This document shows positions 11,410 through 22,119 of a stretch of DNA of 43,759 bases, in pieces. The stretch is from the NCBI GenBank assembly GCA_001579985.1, contig LRSR01005147.1, positions 1-43,759 of the forward strand. The letters are read 5' to 3'. The notes beneath the pieces were generated by a model. That model saw only the letters and a program-made list of their open reading frames with translations. It did not search any database and was not told the DNA's origin. How positions within the stretch are numbered: the first letter of the stretch is position 1; the number at the start of each line of letters is the position of its first letter. Origin of the DNA: Hypsibius dujardini. Lineage: Eukaryota; Tardigrada; Eutardigrada; Parachela; Hypsibiidae. Made by a program: the position numbers and the translations under genes.

Positions 11410-14400
11410 ATGACGATAATCGCCATCAGTGCCATTTTGACCCTGCAGAACACATCGCGTGCCATCATACTGTCCGCGGAGCAGTACAGCCAGCTGTACA
11501 TCTGGGCTGCCGTCGCACTTCCCGTCGTCCTCGCTGGAGCTTTCGGGAACATCCTCACTCTGATCGTCATCCTCCGGGCTCGATGGTACGCCACCGGGAT
11601 CCAGGTGCTCATCCTTAAGCTAACCGTTTGTGAGGTGCTGACGACCTGCATCATCTACCCACTCCTCATTATCGGCACGCTCGTGGCTGACGTCAGTCTA
11701 TGGCAGGTACGATCGTTCCGAATTTGTTGTCTTAACCGGAAAGAGGGTGTTGAGCAGCCAAATTAGAAAAAAGTGACTGTTTTCATCTGAAGTACCGAAG
11801 AATTTTGCCAGCAAACAGTGTGAGAATCAGTTGATATGGAACGTAATATTAGGTCTACTCACAACAGTTTTTACAAGTAGGGGATATCTGAAGGCAATTA
11901 AACTTGATTGGCAATATTTGGACTTTATTTTTTACATATCAGTTGCTAACTATTAGTTATTTAGCGCCGTGGTAAGTGGTCATTAAACACTGCAACATTA
12001 GAACTATGGAGTCCCTCATCATCACGTTATACAACTCCAAATTTCATTGCGGCTAAACCGATACATTTTTTAAGCAGTTTATTTCATAACAAATCAACAT
12101 GGTTCATCTATATTCATCAGACCGAGAGACTAAAGTCGATCGTCTGGGCACTGCTGGACAGTTAAAGGTTCCTTCTAATTTGCAGATCCCTGGAGTATGT
12201 CAGCTTATGGCATACCTCTTCTACTCCATCACGTGCACCATCCCGTTGATGTGCGCCATGATTGCCGTCAATCAGTTCTGCTTAATCGTCCTGCCGGGGT
12301 TGACACGCGGGACTACCCAGAAATCCGGCGGAATAATGATGATATCCCTGTCCTTCACCATTTCAATGCTCACATTCGCCATCCCGCTTTCGGGAATCGA
12401 CGGTCGATTTGGCTTGATTGAACCCATCAATATCTGCGTCTGGCAACACTGGACGGCCAGTCAGACCTTTCAAACTGGGTTTATCCTGCTGATTTACGTG
12501 ATCCCAGGAGGAACAATTGCCACTTGTTATGTCTTCATTTTTTTATTCATACGCCTCCGGAGGTGTACCTGTGTACCGTTGCAAGCCGGTCGAGTTCTTT
12601 GCCGGCTAATTCAGGTAACGCTCTTTTTCATCTATCAATTATACTTCTTTTACTTTTTTTTACTTTTTTATACTTTTTTATTTGTTTTTTTCCCATTTGT
12701 TTAGACCACGAAGACAATGGGACTGACTTTTCTGGTATATGCGATCTGTTACTTACCGCTAAACCTTATGGCCTGGACTAGTGTTCACAAATTCGTCGAA
12801 CCGCACTCGACGGTCTACGCTTGGCTACTCTTACTGTACATCTCTTCAGACTGCCTCCACCCGGTATGGCAATAAAATTTACACGGCTTCACAGTTAATA
12901 AGTTTTGTCCTTTCCCTGATCGAAATTCCTAAATGTGGCATACCAACAAAAAACTCTGTTCGACAAGGATTTTTATTAGTATACAGAAGCTTTATCCAGC
13001 CAAATTGAGACAGATTTTTTCGTACATTTTTTATGAGGTTCCCACTTTCCTGATTTTTTCAAACCATTTTTTATGGAAACCCATAATTCGCTTTTTCAGG
13101 TTATGTGACCATTATGCAAAATTTGGAACTCAAATGAAAACTAAACGAATTACTATCGACTTGGACGTGAGAATCTCAATATTCAAACCACTGGAAAATC
13201 TACAGCCTGATGGCTTTGAAAGTTTTTGATATTTTTTTTCTTTGATGTCATTTGGAAATCGTTTTAGTTTCGTTCGGCCCTTAATTTTCCTTCTAAATTT
13301 GCTGGGAAAGTGCAAATTTTGTTAACCGGACAGTGGGCAGTCGTCGGTGAACAAAACGGCTTATCGCGGGATGATGGTATCATTGGAACTTGCACCAAAA
13401 CAACAAAAATGGGTATTTTTTCATTCTGACTTGAATGAGATACTCGGTTTGTGCTCTAGAATTTGATATATTTGAGTGGATAAAAAATAATTTCAACAAA
13501 CTCTACTTTTTTCGTCATCCGTACAGATGGTGACTCCCAGCACCGCCATTTGTTTGGGATTTTTTCTTCCATTTCAAATTTTTTTTTCTTAATGTTTGCG
13601 AGGATGAATGCTTTATTTAACGGTTGTATATTGAACATCAGCTCTCGGATTTCATAAAACGTCACTTTGAGGTCTGAGTTAGCCGTTATGAGCACCCCGA
13701 CCAGCTCAGATGTGAAATAGTCTCAAAAACATGATGGAAAAACGTGCAGTCAGGTGACGGGGCTCCTTATCGGGTCTTTTGTTTAAATTTTTTCAATTTT
13801 TCATTTCAAATGCATTAATGGGATATTTAAGTTATAATTACGCAAGAGAAATTGACAGTGATTGCAACAGGTTGCAAGAAAAGTGTTCTTTGGTATCCCC
13901 GCATTCAAAATGGCTGCCTGACTCTTTTTGATTCCCATCCTCATTTTTCTTCCATTGATATTTTTCACCAAATGGTAAAATTCCTCAGAATTATAAGGTC
14001 AATTTAAATTCTTGGGCAAAGTTTGAAGTTAAAAAACGAGTTAATTCTTACGCTAGAAAATAAACCGTTTTAAAAATTTGAAAAAATGGGTTACCCAACT
14101 TCAAAACTAATTTTGTTTTGAGTTTTGAAAAAGATTATAAAGATATTGCTTTTTCGCATATCACATTGATCTGAATTTTTGATTAGGCAGTCTGGATGGA
14201 TTGCTGAGTGCTTATTGACAACGTAGAACGAGAAAAATAAGACTGGCTCAACTTGGCTGGATAAAGCTACTGTACAGCACGAAGACTGAGCCAATTACTC
14301 GAGAGTGTAATCACCCAATTTTAGGCGACCAATACAGAGCATACATGGCATACTGAAATTTTGTATAACACTGTCTCGTCCAGAATTTAAATTTTAATTG

Positions 14401-14881
14401 ATTAGAATCAGCGAAGTATTCGTTGGATGTCAAGGGCCGGAGCTATGTGTACTGGGATGGGAGACTGGGGTTATGTGGGCGTAATGTTCCACGATTGCTT
14501 CATTAGGTTCAAACAGCCGTCAGCGATAAGCTAAAAATATATTTTTCATCGGTGATTCAGCCACTTATTCATAAAATGAGTTAAAGAATTCTGCAGTGCA
14601 ATGTTAATTTCTCAATTGACGGTTATTAGAGAGTTTTCGCAAACGGTATAGCGGTACAGTATATAAAACTCTCTCGGACCTCAGTTCAGTTTTCTATACT
14701 GTACCGCTATACCGTGCGATATACCGTTTGCCAAAACTCTCTATTATAGGTTATCTACGCGGCGACAAATCCAGATTTTTGCCGTGCCTACTTGGAGCTA
14801 CTATCGTGTTATCAAATGTTGCGGGACACGTCAAATGCAGCCAGCAAGAGGATCATCTACCGCGATGGAAGACGAAATTAA
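11410..14881 (+). CDS. Rhodopsin-family GPCR 2 (orphan), 4 exons
   Basis: Exons are 11410-11706, 12186-12614, 12705-12863 and 14750-14881, all introns phase 0, about 338 residues. In-frame ATGs at 11356 and 11365 could add up to 18 residues; I chose 11410 by comparison with GPCR1. TM1 is AGAFGNILTLIVILRARWYA, almost the same as GPCR1. Cys104 starts TM3 and loop 2 has INICVWQHW. The TM3 end reads IAVNQFCLIV: the class A arginine 3.50 is Gln (residue 129). TM6 is CYLPLNLMAW and TM7 is DCLHPVIYAATNPDF, completed by a last exon reading directly from the acceptor at 14749. Tail and loop 3 are shorter than in GPCR1. The 90 bp intron at 12615-12704 is absent from GPCR1. The last intron ends in a palindromic repeat. 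Confidence 0.86.
14369..14425. repeat. Fragment of a dispersed foldback family
   Basis: CACTGTCTCGTCCAGAATTT ... AATTGATTAGAATCAGCG closely matches the arms of the foldback at 30215-30542 (CACTATCTCATCCAAAATTC ... AATTGATTAG). It lies in intron 3 of GPCR2 as a lone half copy. Confidence 0.55.
14627..14743. mobile_element. Nested palindrome / small MITE at a splice site
   Basis: The outer arms TAGAGAGTTTTCGCAAACGG (from 14627) and CCGTTTGCCAAAACTCTCTA (to 14743) are inverted copies with one mismatch. The inner arms GGTATAGCGGTACAGTATA (14645-14663) and its complement (14695-14713) form a second stem. Total size is about 117 bp with no coding content. The right end lies six bases before GPCR2 exon 4, so the repeat supplies the pyrimidine-rich part of that acceptor. 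Confidence 0.75.
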
Positions 14882-15683
14882 CCATGCGTCGGTAAAATCT
14901 TGCGCTGGCGACAATGGAAATTGTCGGAAAGCGCCCAATTTAGACGTAGGACAAAATCGTACTAAGAACAGGGCGGTTTATCACATCGGGCGTTTTCTCT
15001 TGTCTGTGCGGCTGGGAAGGAGGCTTTTTCGTGTGTTGAAGGGAGAGATGCTGGCAGTATGCAGCACCACACGTGGTACCGAATGTATCCCGCGATTTAC
15101 CATCCTTTGACTCCGTGTGCAGTCTCCCCGATCCTCATTGGGGCTCGGGGTTGGGAATCGCTCCAAGGGACATAGATTAGTCTAATAACTCAGCAAACCA
15201 TGCATAAACTCGCACCTCGCGTCAATAGCATCAGTATCAAGGGTTTGTATGCCCTCATCGTCACTTCTCTATTACAGCACGCATCTATGTGCTCGTGCCA
15301 TATAAAGTGGAAGTCAATAAAATGGGAATCATACAGCGTAATCGTACCGTCGAAGCAGGACGTCTTCCTCAGCAGAAAACTGGCTGAACCCATCCGCGCA
15401 TGAAGGTGACGTTTTTCCAGTATATCAAAGTCCCCTTTTTATGCTGACCCCTACATATAATCCTTTTCACAGCACTGAATGAGATTTGCGCCATTTTGTC
15501 TATGTTTGTATAAAAACGGCTGGATTATTTTGCATTTCTACGTTTTCATCCGCGGCCTTTGTGCCCTCGCTCATTATTATAATAAATTTTCAAAGCCATT
15601 AGACTTTCACGCGGAATATATATATATAATTTTTCCTTCAGGAAATATTTCCTTTTTATGCTTTAACGAAAGCCTCATTCATC
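14882..15683. other. Intergenic region, possible urea-transporter promoter
   Basis: No supported gene. A TATATATATATAATTTTT run at about 15618-15633 lies roughly 55 bp upstream of the urea-transporter ATG and is the only promoter-like element I can point to. Just downstream is a small palindrome, AGGAAATATTTCCT. Short frames here have no domain or conserved splicing. Confidence 0.4.
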
Positions 15684-18600
15684 ATGGAGCCCCTCTCAAA
15701 AGAGGTAAAAAATGAATTTCATCTGCAGACAACACCGATGCCAAGACTGAATACCACCCCAATCCCGTCCACCTCCAACGTTGCTCTCCAACGACGGACG
15801 TCCGCCGGACGACGGTCCTCGATGATCTCTTGGGCTAACATGACGGCCCTTCGACGGTCCGTCCGGCACTACGTGACCGGAGACAGTCCCGGCATCTCCG
15901 AGTGGGTCGACCGGCAGTCCAACGACCTCTCTGTGGTTTTGCGGTTTTTCGAATCCGTTCTCAGGACCTTTGGTGCGCTGATCTTCGTCAACAATGTCTG
16001 GAGTGGGGTGTTGTTCCTTCTCGCGTGTATGATTCATAATCAGTTTTCCACCCTGCTGGGACTGCTGGGAATTGGAATCGCGTACGCGGTGGGCATTTTA
16101 ATGAACGTCCCGCCGGATAGACTACGGAACGGCGTGGCGACTTTTAACGGGTTTATGGTGGCGTCCTTTGTAGCAGCCAATGCTGAGCCTTTTCATGGAG
16201 TTGTGTGGAACCCTTGGCTGTTGTTTCCTGCGCTGTTTTTCAGCATCATTAGGTACTTGGAACTAAGCATTGAACGTCGTAATTTCTCCCGTGGGCCTCG
16301 CACTATACATGTAGTTTGCGTACATGTGAATTTGCATAGAGAAAAGATAGTCGATTGGTCATCTGGCCAGAAGTCTCTTCTAGCATACTTGTACTCTATC
16401 CGAAGCAGTATCACAAAACGTTAAAATCACGGGTGGTCGTAATGCAGTGCGCTTTTATATCTTTCGAGTTTGAACCCATTTAGCATAAGGGCTATGCTCA
16501 CAACCCGGCACAACTTTACATAAAAATACGGAACAGCATATTTTGTTTAAAAATATGATTTCTTTGGAAAATTTTAGACAAAACTCAGGGGTTGATCAAT
16601 TAACTTTTACCACTAACACTTTATTGCTAAAGATGTTAAGTTAAGTGTCTTTTTGTCCCTAAAACGTTCAGTCTACAGTCTTTAATTTTAATAAAAGTTA
16701 ATTAACTAAGTTTGGGGTTTTAGTTTCTACCATTTGAAATTTTCGTACAGAAACTAATTTTCAATATTTTGAATCAGCCAGAAAAAACTTTATGCAAAAA
16801 AATTACCAAATGTTTTAGTTATTTTTTTGTTTGAGTTTAGTTCTTCCGTCGCCACACAACCTTACTCAGTCAACCTCACGAAATTGTGCAGGGTTGTACC
16901 ATAGCCTCACCAAACATTTATTACCGAAATTCCGTTAATTGTTTTTAGCGTTAATAATGCAACGATAAAAATACTGATCAAATTCTCCAAATGTTTCTAG
17001 GCTTCATATTTAGGTTTTCGGCACTAACCAATATTTTCCATGTACCGATGACGATATATAAAACGTATCCAGAAGTTTTTGATTCTCAATGAAAATATAA
17101 TGTATGGCAAACGGTTTTTTGTGACTTTTGTCGAAACACAATTTGGTATGTAATTTATCCAAATATTCCTCTGCTTACATATGCCGGTAAACTTATAACC
17201 ATCTGGCAAATACAAGAACGTTTACTATGCCGTAATTACGTAACGCATTACTGAATTCATTTACTGAAAAATCAATAGCTTTACACGCACAGAATATTAG
17301 TGAAAACCGAGGCTCGTGCCAAAATTTTACTTAAAACTCTTTAAATGTGTGTTCTTTCTTGATGGCACGAAACATATTTTTCGATTCCGGGTCCGACAGA
17401 TTGTGATATTTACCCAAAGGAACTTAGCGCTCTGTTCTCTCTCTAGTACCCTTATCAAAATTGCCCTCCACTCGGTGCTGCAGCACGTCAAACTGCCCGC
17501 TCTCAACCTCCCCTTCAGCATCACCACCCTCTGCTTCCTGGCGAGCCAGGGCTCCACCGTGACTCCCCTCTTCCCGGCCGACCTCTTCTCCCACCCGCAG
17601 TTGGCCAACTCATCGACCCAGACATACGCCGGATCGGAGGTATATTATTGTGCGCGTGATAATAAAATGCAACGTAATCGTGAAAACAAAATTATTGGCA
17701 CCTCTTGCAAAGTTAACTAAATTAAAATATATTGAGCCGCGTGCCTTTTTGTTGGTATAGATCGCCCGAGCGGTCTTTTTCTCCATCAGCAATATCTACG
17801 GCTGCGATAACGTCACATCCGTCTGCCTGGCTTGGATCGCGGTGTTTATTGCCTCACCGCTCTTGTTCACCATGTGTCTTTTGGGATCGTGTACCGGCAC
17901 GGGGATTGCAGTGGTGCTGGGCGTGGCTGCGCGGGAACTGGCAACCGGGATGTGGAGCTTCAACAGTCTGCTGGTCTGTGGCTCCGTTGGAGGCTTCTTC
18001 TACGTGTGGAACCCTTTTTCCTGTGCTCTTGCTATTTTTGCAGGTAATCTATGTAATAGTGAGAACCCTGGTCTGGAACGAATCAGTACTGGGGATGGCA
18101 AATCTAAACTAAACTTTACAAAGCTCAACTAAAACTCGAATAAAACTTTTCTTAAATAAGTTCTTGGGATTCGTTATGTTAGTTTACTAAAACAACTGAA
18201 CTAAAAGTTTTAGTTCCTAAAGATTGAAATGGGAAAAACTAAAGACAAAGCTAAAACTAATCAACTAATTTCGAATAAAAGTAGACTAAAAGCTTCGGTT
18301 ACTAAACAATAAACCAAAACTCATTAGTAACCAAGTTTTAGTTGAATAATTTTTGTTTTGCCGATTCTAACTAGTACTTTCCCAAAACCGATAAGTCACG
18401 CAAAGATACTTCTTGTTCATTTTTAATTTCTTGAAATTCAAGAACGAAACATCGAATAAATCTTCATCACTCCGCTCAATGTTTCGCTTCAGACAGGGTT
18501 AAAAAAGCTACAATTTGTTACATCTATAACATGTCCGCAAATAATGCCGGTTTTTTAAATATTTGAGGAAAGAACGTTAGACCATTCAAAGCGAGCAAGT

Positions 18601-19235
18601 GTAGTTTATATACATTGTACGATTATACTAACAACATTAGCGTGGACATTTAGATGAATAATAACTTACCTGCACACATACAACTCAATGATTCACCTAT
18701 TTTGGTGCAGGAAAAAATATGTTTAATAATAATTCAACACAATAGTCGTAATTAAAAAAACGATGAATGAAACGCTTGAATCGATGTTTTCAAGTACAAT
18801 TTTCTAAATGTTGCCTATATAAAATGTTTGAAGGCTGTTAAAACGATGCAGATATCAGTTTTGTTAATCCAGACACTGCGGAAAGTAATTTCCACTGGAG
18901 AAGACAGATCTCACATCAGAAATTTTCCGTACTTTACCGATAGTTTTTTTTATCCAGCCGCGTTTGCCTGCGTGATTGCTGGGACATTATACCACGTGCT
19001 GGGTCCCGTCTCTCTGCCCTACCAGGCATTGCCGCTCTTCCTTACGGATGCAATATTTTTGCTGGCCTTGGCGGCCTACAAATCACGCTGGTTTGTTCGC
19101 GTCGAGTTTTCCGAGATTCGCTATCCGGAGCACCATCGCCGAGCACATTTGGAACGGTTGAAGGTTAAGAACGCTGCAGCGCCTGCGTCTTCCAACGGAA
19201 ACGTCAGCAACGGCAATCATATTCATGTTGCATGA
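15684..19235 (+). CDS. Urea transporter (SLC14/UT family), 4 exons
   Basis: Exons are 15684-16252, 17447-17639, 17761-18043 and 18958-19235. Intron phases 2, 0 and 1 close exactly, giving about 440 residues, slightly longer than typical UT proteins because of a Ser/Thr/Arg-rich N-terminus of about 75 residues. UT proteins are trimeric channels for facilitated urea diffusion across the plasma membrane, built from two homologous halves. Seen here: ALIFVNNVWSGVLFLLA (first half), the signature LPALNLPF at residues 206-213, then IYGCDNVTS, GMWSFNSLLVCGSVGGFFYV (second-half counterpart) and a C-terminal RVEFSEIRYPEHHRR as in the family. The second LPxxTxPF-type motif is degenerate (LPYQALPL). Intron 3 begins with a foldback repeat 48 bp after the donor. 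It is a single copy here and unrelated to its neighbours. Confidence 0.9.
18092..18363. repeat. TTAG-rich foldback repeat, copy 2
   Basis: Starts GGGATGGCAAATCTAAACTA and ends TTTTTGTTTTGCC, so the termini are inverted (GGCAAA / TTTGCC). Internal ACTAAAA / TTTTAGT blocks match the copies at 8452 and 39841. It lies in intron 3 of the urea transporter. A more decayed relative may occupy about 16560-16860 in intron 1. Confidence 0.7.
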
Positions 19236-20067
19236 GTGGAACGAAACTTTGCTAATAGTAGTAAGAGACAGGTCAGAAAATTTATTCAAAATGCTTTATT
19301 GATTTATGTATAAAATATGCCTCTGCTGCCTACATTCATTGACGCACACAAATTTTAATTTAATTTCGTCCTTTATGCCGATAACTTCGTTCTTTCAAGG
19401 TGTCAGCAGAATCAATAGCAGACCATTTTTAATGTGCTGGTAGATTTTTCCGATTTCCGATGCCACTGTATATCTGATGTCCAGTCCACAGCCACACTAC
19501 CTGAACAAAATTGTCCAGAAGAGTCCGAGTTAATGATGCCCTATCTGTGTCAACCTGCCGGTCCGTCTGTTTAACTGACTATTTTTTGTCTACCTGTTTG
19601 TCTAACTGTCTGACTGTCTGTCTGTCTGTCTGTCGTCCTGTATTTGTATGTGTGTCTGTTTTTTTATCGTCTGTCTGCCTGTATCTATCCATGTGTCTGT
19701 CTTTATATCTGACTGTGTATCTATTTGCGTGTCTGCCTGCCTGCCTGCTTGTCTGCTTGTCGGTTTGCATCTGTCTGTTTTTCTGTCTGTCTATCTGTTT
19801 GTCTGTGTCTGCCTGTATGTCTGTTTGTCCGCTCATCTGTCTGTTTGTTTGTCTGTCTATATCTGTCTGTTTGCCTGTATATTTGTCTGTCTGTATCTGA
19901 CTGCCTCCCTGTCTCAGTGTCTGTCTGAATGCCTGCCTGCCTGCTTGTCTGTTTGTTTGTTTGCCTATCTGTCTCTTTGTCAGTCCCTTTTTCTGTCTGG
20001 CTGCCCGCCAATGAGTGTCCCCACAACGGCTACAGTGAAATCTTACATTGTCCCAGTATCAGTTCGC
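19236..20067. repeat. Gene-free stretch dominated by a (TCTG)n array
   Basis: From about 19555 to 20000 the plus strand is an imperfect array of TCTG/CTGT units (CTGTCTGTCTGTCTGT at 19616-19633, with TGCC, TGTT and TATC variants). It stays open in several frames and gives artificial Cys/Leu/Ser/Val or Gln/Thr/Asp/Arg repeats, so frames here are not genes. The first 300 bp would hold the 3' UTR of the urea transporter; TATAAA at about 19310 is only a weak poly(A)-signal variant. Confidence 0.75.
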
Positions 20068-20700
20068 TCAATTTATTCCCATAAGAAATTCCAGTGACCA
20101 CCTCCCTCCCTCCTCCACAGAAGAGCAGTGCCCAGTAAAGAACAATTGAAAGACCCGTTCTCTATCCAACTTGAGCGCCATGTCTGCCAGTTCGTTGTGC
20201 CCTCCTTCAGCAGCAGCAACATCAGAATCCGTTCCCTCGTCTCTTTTCTTCTCTGTGACGTAGGTTCTCTGTGGATTCGACTGCTTTCCGACTTCTTGCT
20301 GCTGATTGCCAGTATCCTAACTTGACGACCCACTGTTGTTAGTCAAAGCCATTGGCTGAATCATATGCCTGTTCAGGGTCCTCGAGCGGGCGGTTTGAAA
20401 CCGAGTCTGAACTGTCTTTTTCGTCAAGCCTGAACGAAATAAATATGAAATTGCAACTTGACTGTTCGTTTTGAAAGTAAGCATCTGCCAAGAGTGATTT
20501 TTAGATATGTTTTGTAATATTCAAATACTCGTATATATTGAAACAGATCGAGATTCCATTAATGGCAAGAAAAGTCGGCCCTCTCATCGCTGTCGGTGGG
20601 CGGTGTGTTCTTGTCGTTTCGGCATCGGTTGTGGTAATAGTTGTTGTAGATGACCGAAACCGTTCCAAACTTAATTAAAGGGAAGCTAAAAAACCGGCCA
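20068..20700 (-). pseudogene. Decayed homeodomain gene fragment
   Basis: Minus strand. The frame at about 20669-20562 ends NTPPTDSDERADFSCH and then meets TAA with no splice donor. A clear acceptor (CGTTCAG at 20430) opens an exon reading GLTKKTVQTRFQTARSRTLN, an apparent homeodomain recognition helix in which invariant Trp48 is Arg and Asn51 is Thr. That exon starts with GC completing a Gly codon, the same position and phase as the intron in homeodomain 2 of the intact gene at 22120. The frame hits TAG at 20319-20317 but then stays open to 20068 with coding-like composition (EGGHNELADMALKLDRERVF). I read this as a disabled paralogue of the neighbouring homeobox gene; a fast-evolving gene with unseen exons is the alternative. 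Confidence 0.5.
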
Positions 20701-21388
20701 TCTTCCGTGGTGAGGTGCAACAGTGCAGTAAAATAAGAGGATATTCTTTTTGATTCTACTCTTCTGTGCGAAGCAATATATCGGGCTGTCCATCTGACCT
20801 GTTCTCGCCCACAGCAGAGCACACAAGTGTGACGACTGCTAGCTTAAGAGGGAGTCGACAGTCGAGGGAGAAAAGGAACAAAAGGAGCGAGAGAAAACAT
20901 TTCTTCGTTTATTACATCTGGACGGACAAGATAGAAGCAGTAAACAAAACAATATGTAAATGGACAGTGATGTGCTTAGGCCTTCGGCCTGTTTGCACAA
21001 TTAAATGAGGGGGGAGAGACCGAATCATGTCTCTGTGTTAGGCGGTTTGACGTTTTATTGGTAACAATTCCGGATAGGATAATCATACATAGATTGTGAT
21101 ATGATAAAAAGGAGGCACAGACGGGCGGGAAGACAATCGCTTGTCTAGCAAAATGCGCAGCGCTGACCAGTGACTTGCGGAAATGTTTTATGACCAACCA
21201 ACCTCAGCTTTTCCGAGAAATGTTGTCTTTTCCCAAGACTGTCCTTTGGTGGTTAATTTCCGAGTGCTTTCCGTCAATAATTTTGGGTTAAACTCATTCG
21301 CACTAATTTTATAACATAGAAAAACAGCCGAACCAACCTTAATATGGACACAATATATCAATGAACGATGAATTAACATCGTTGTTTT

Positions 21389-21525
21389 TTAGTCCTTATA
21401 AACAAGAGTCAGACCAGACTGACCGGCGACCACTTTATTCATATGTTTGAACCAGAAATGAGCGTAGAACTGTTTCTGCTCCTCTAACCAAGCATCCTTC
21501 GAGGTGCCACAGTGAAAGGCTGAAC
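21389..21525 (-). pseudogene. Orphan terminal exon, degenerate zinc-finger-like
   Basis: After an acceptor (TTTTGCTTAG) the minus strand reads 45 codons to TAA, including FHCGTSKDAWLEEQKQFYAH and a tail GQSGLTLVYKD. No ATG precedes it in frame (a TAA lies just upstream), so it needs another exon, and none is found. The spacing of aromatic, Cys and basic residues recalls a C2H2 finger that has lost a Cys and His. Its position upstream of the decayed homeodomain matches the finger-then-homeodomain order of the intact gene at 22120-23899, so it may belong to the same relic. The assignment is tentative. Confidence 0.3.
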
Positions 21526-21669
21526 CTAAGCAAAAGAAAAAAGTACTAAGGACCAGTTCCACAGAGAAAATCGTGACCGTCGCCGCGGAACTTGCCAATT
21601 ACTGTAGCTGTGTTTGTCAAAGGTTGTGTCTCGAGCGAATTTTGCCTAACAAAAAATGCCTTCTCACAT

Positions 21670-21889
21670 TATCTGTTTGTTTGTACAGCTGTGAGCCTGA
21701 TAATTTGTCTGTCTATCTTTTGTCGTCTGCCTGCCTATAGGCTAGCACGATGTTTATTTGTAGCCTGTCTGTTTACCTGTCCACCTGCCTGCCTTTCTGT
21801 GTATTTTCTATCCGGTTGTCTTTCGTTCGTCTGCCTGCCTGTTGACTACCTTTCGGCTCGTTTATCTCTTGACTGTCTGTCAGTCTGTT

Positions 21890-21932
<43 letters not shown>

Positions 21933-21955
21933 TTGCTCTGCCGTGTGTTTGCCAC
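21670..21955. repeat. (TCTG)n microsatellite
   Basis: Imperfect TCTG/CTGC array, nearly pure (TCTG)n at about 21888-21935. It lies 3' of the minus-strand homeobox gene and creates only artificial open frames. Confidence 0.8.
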
Positions 21956-22119
21956 TCTGCCGTTAAATTTCTCGTCTGTTGACACTCTAGGTTTCCGTTT
22001 TGATCTCTCTCTGCCTCCCCATCTGTCCGTATCTCACCAGTCGAAAGGCTCCGAACGTACGTGTCCTCTCATTGCTCCATAAAATCGCAGAACGCAGTCG
22101 AGTGAGGTCCCCCGTTCTC

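Noticed and set aside
14784-15110. 108-codon plus-strand frame
   Set aside because: Overlaps the real last exon of GPCR2 in another frame; the in-frame VIYAATNPDF reading is the supported one.
19511-20097. Overlapping open frames of up to 149 codons on both strands
   Set aside because: They are translations of the TCTG tetranucleotide array (Cys-Leu-Ser-Val or Gln-Thr-Asp-Arg repeats) and not genes.
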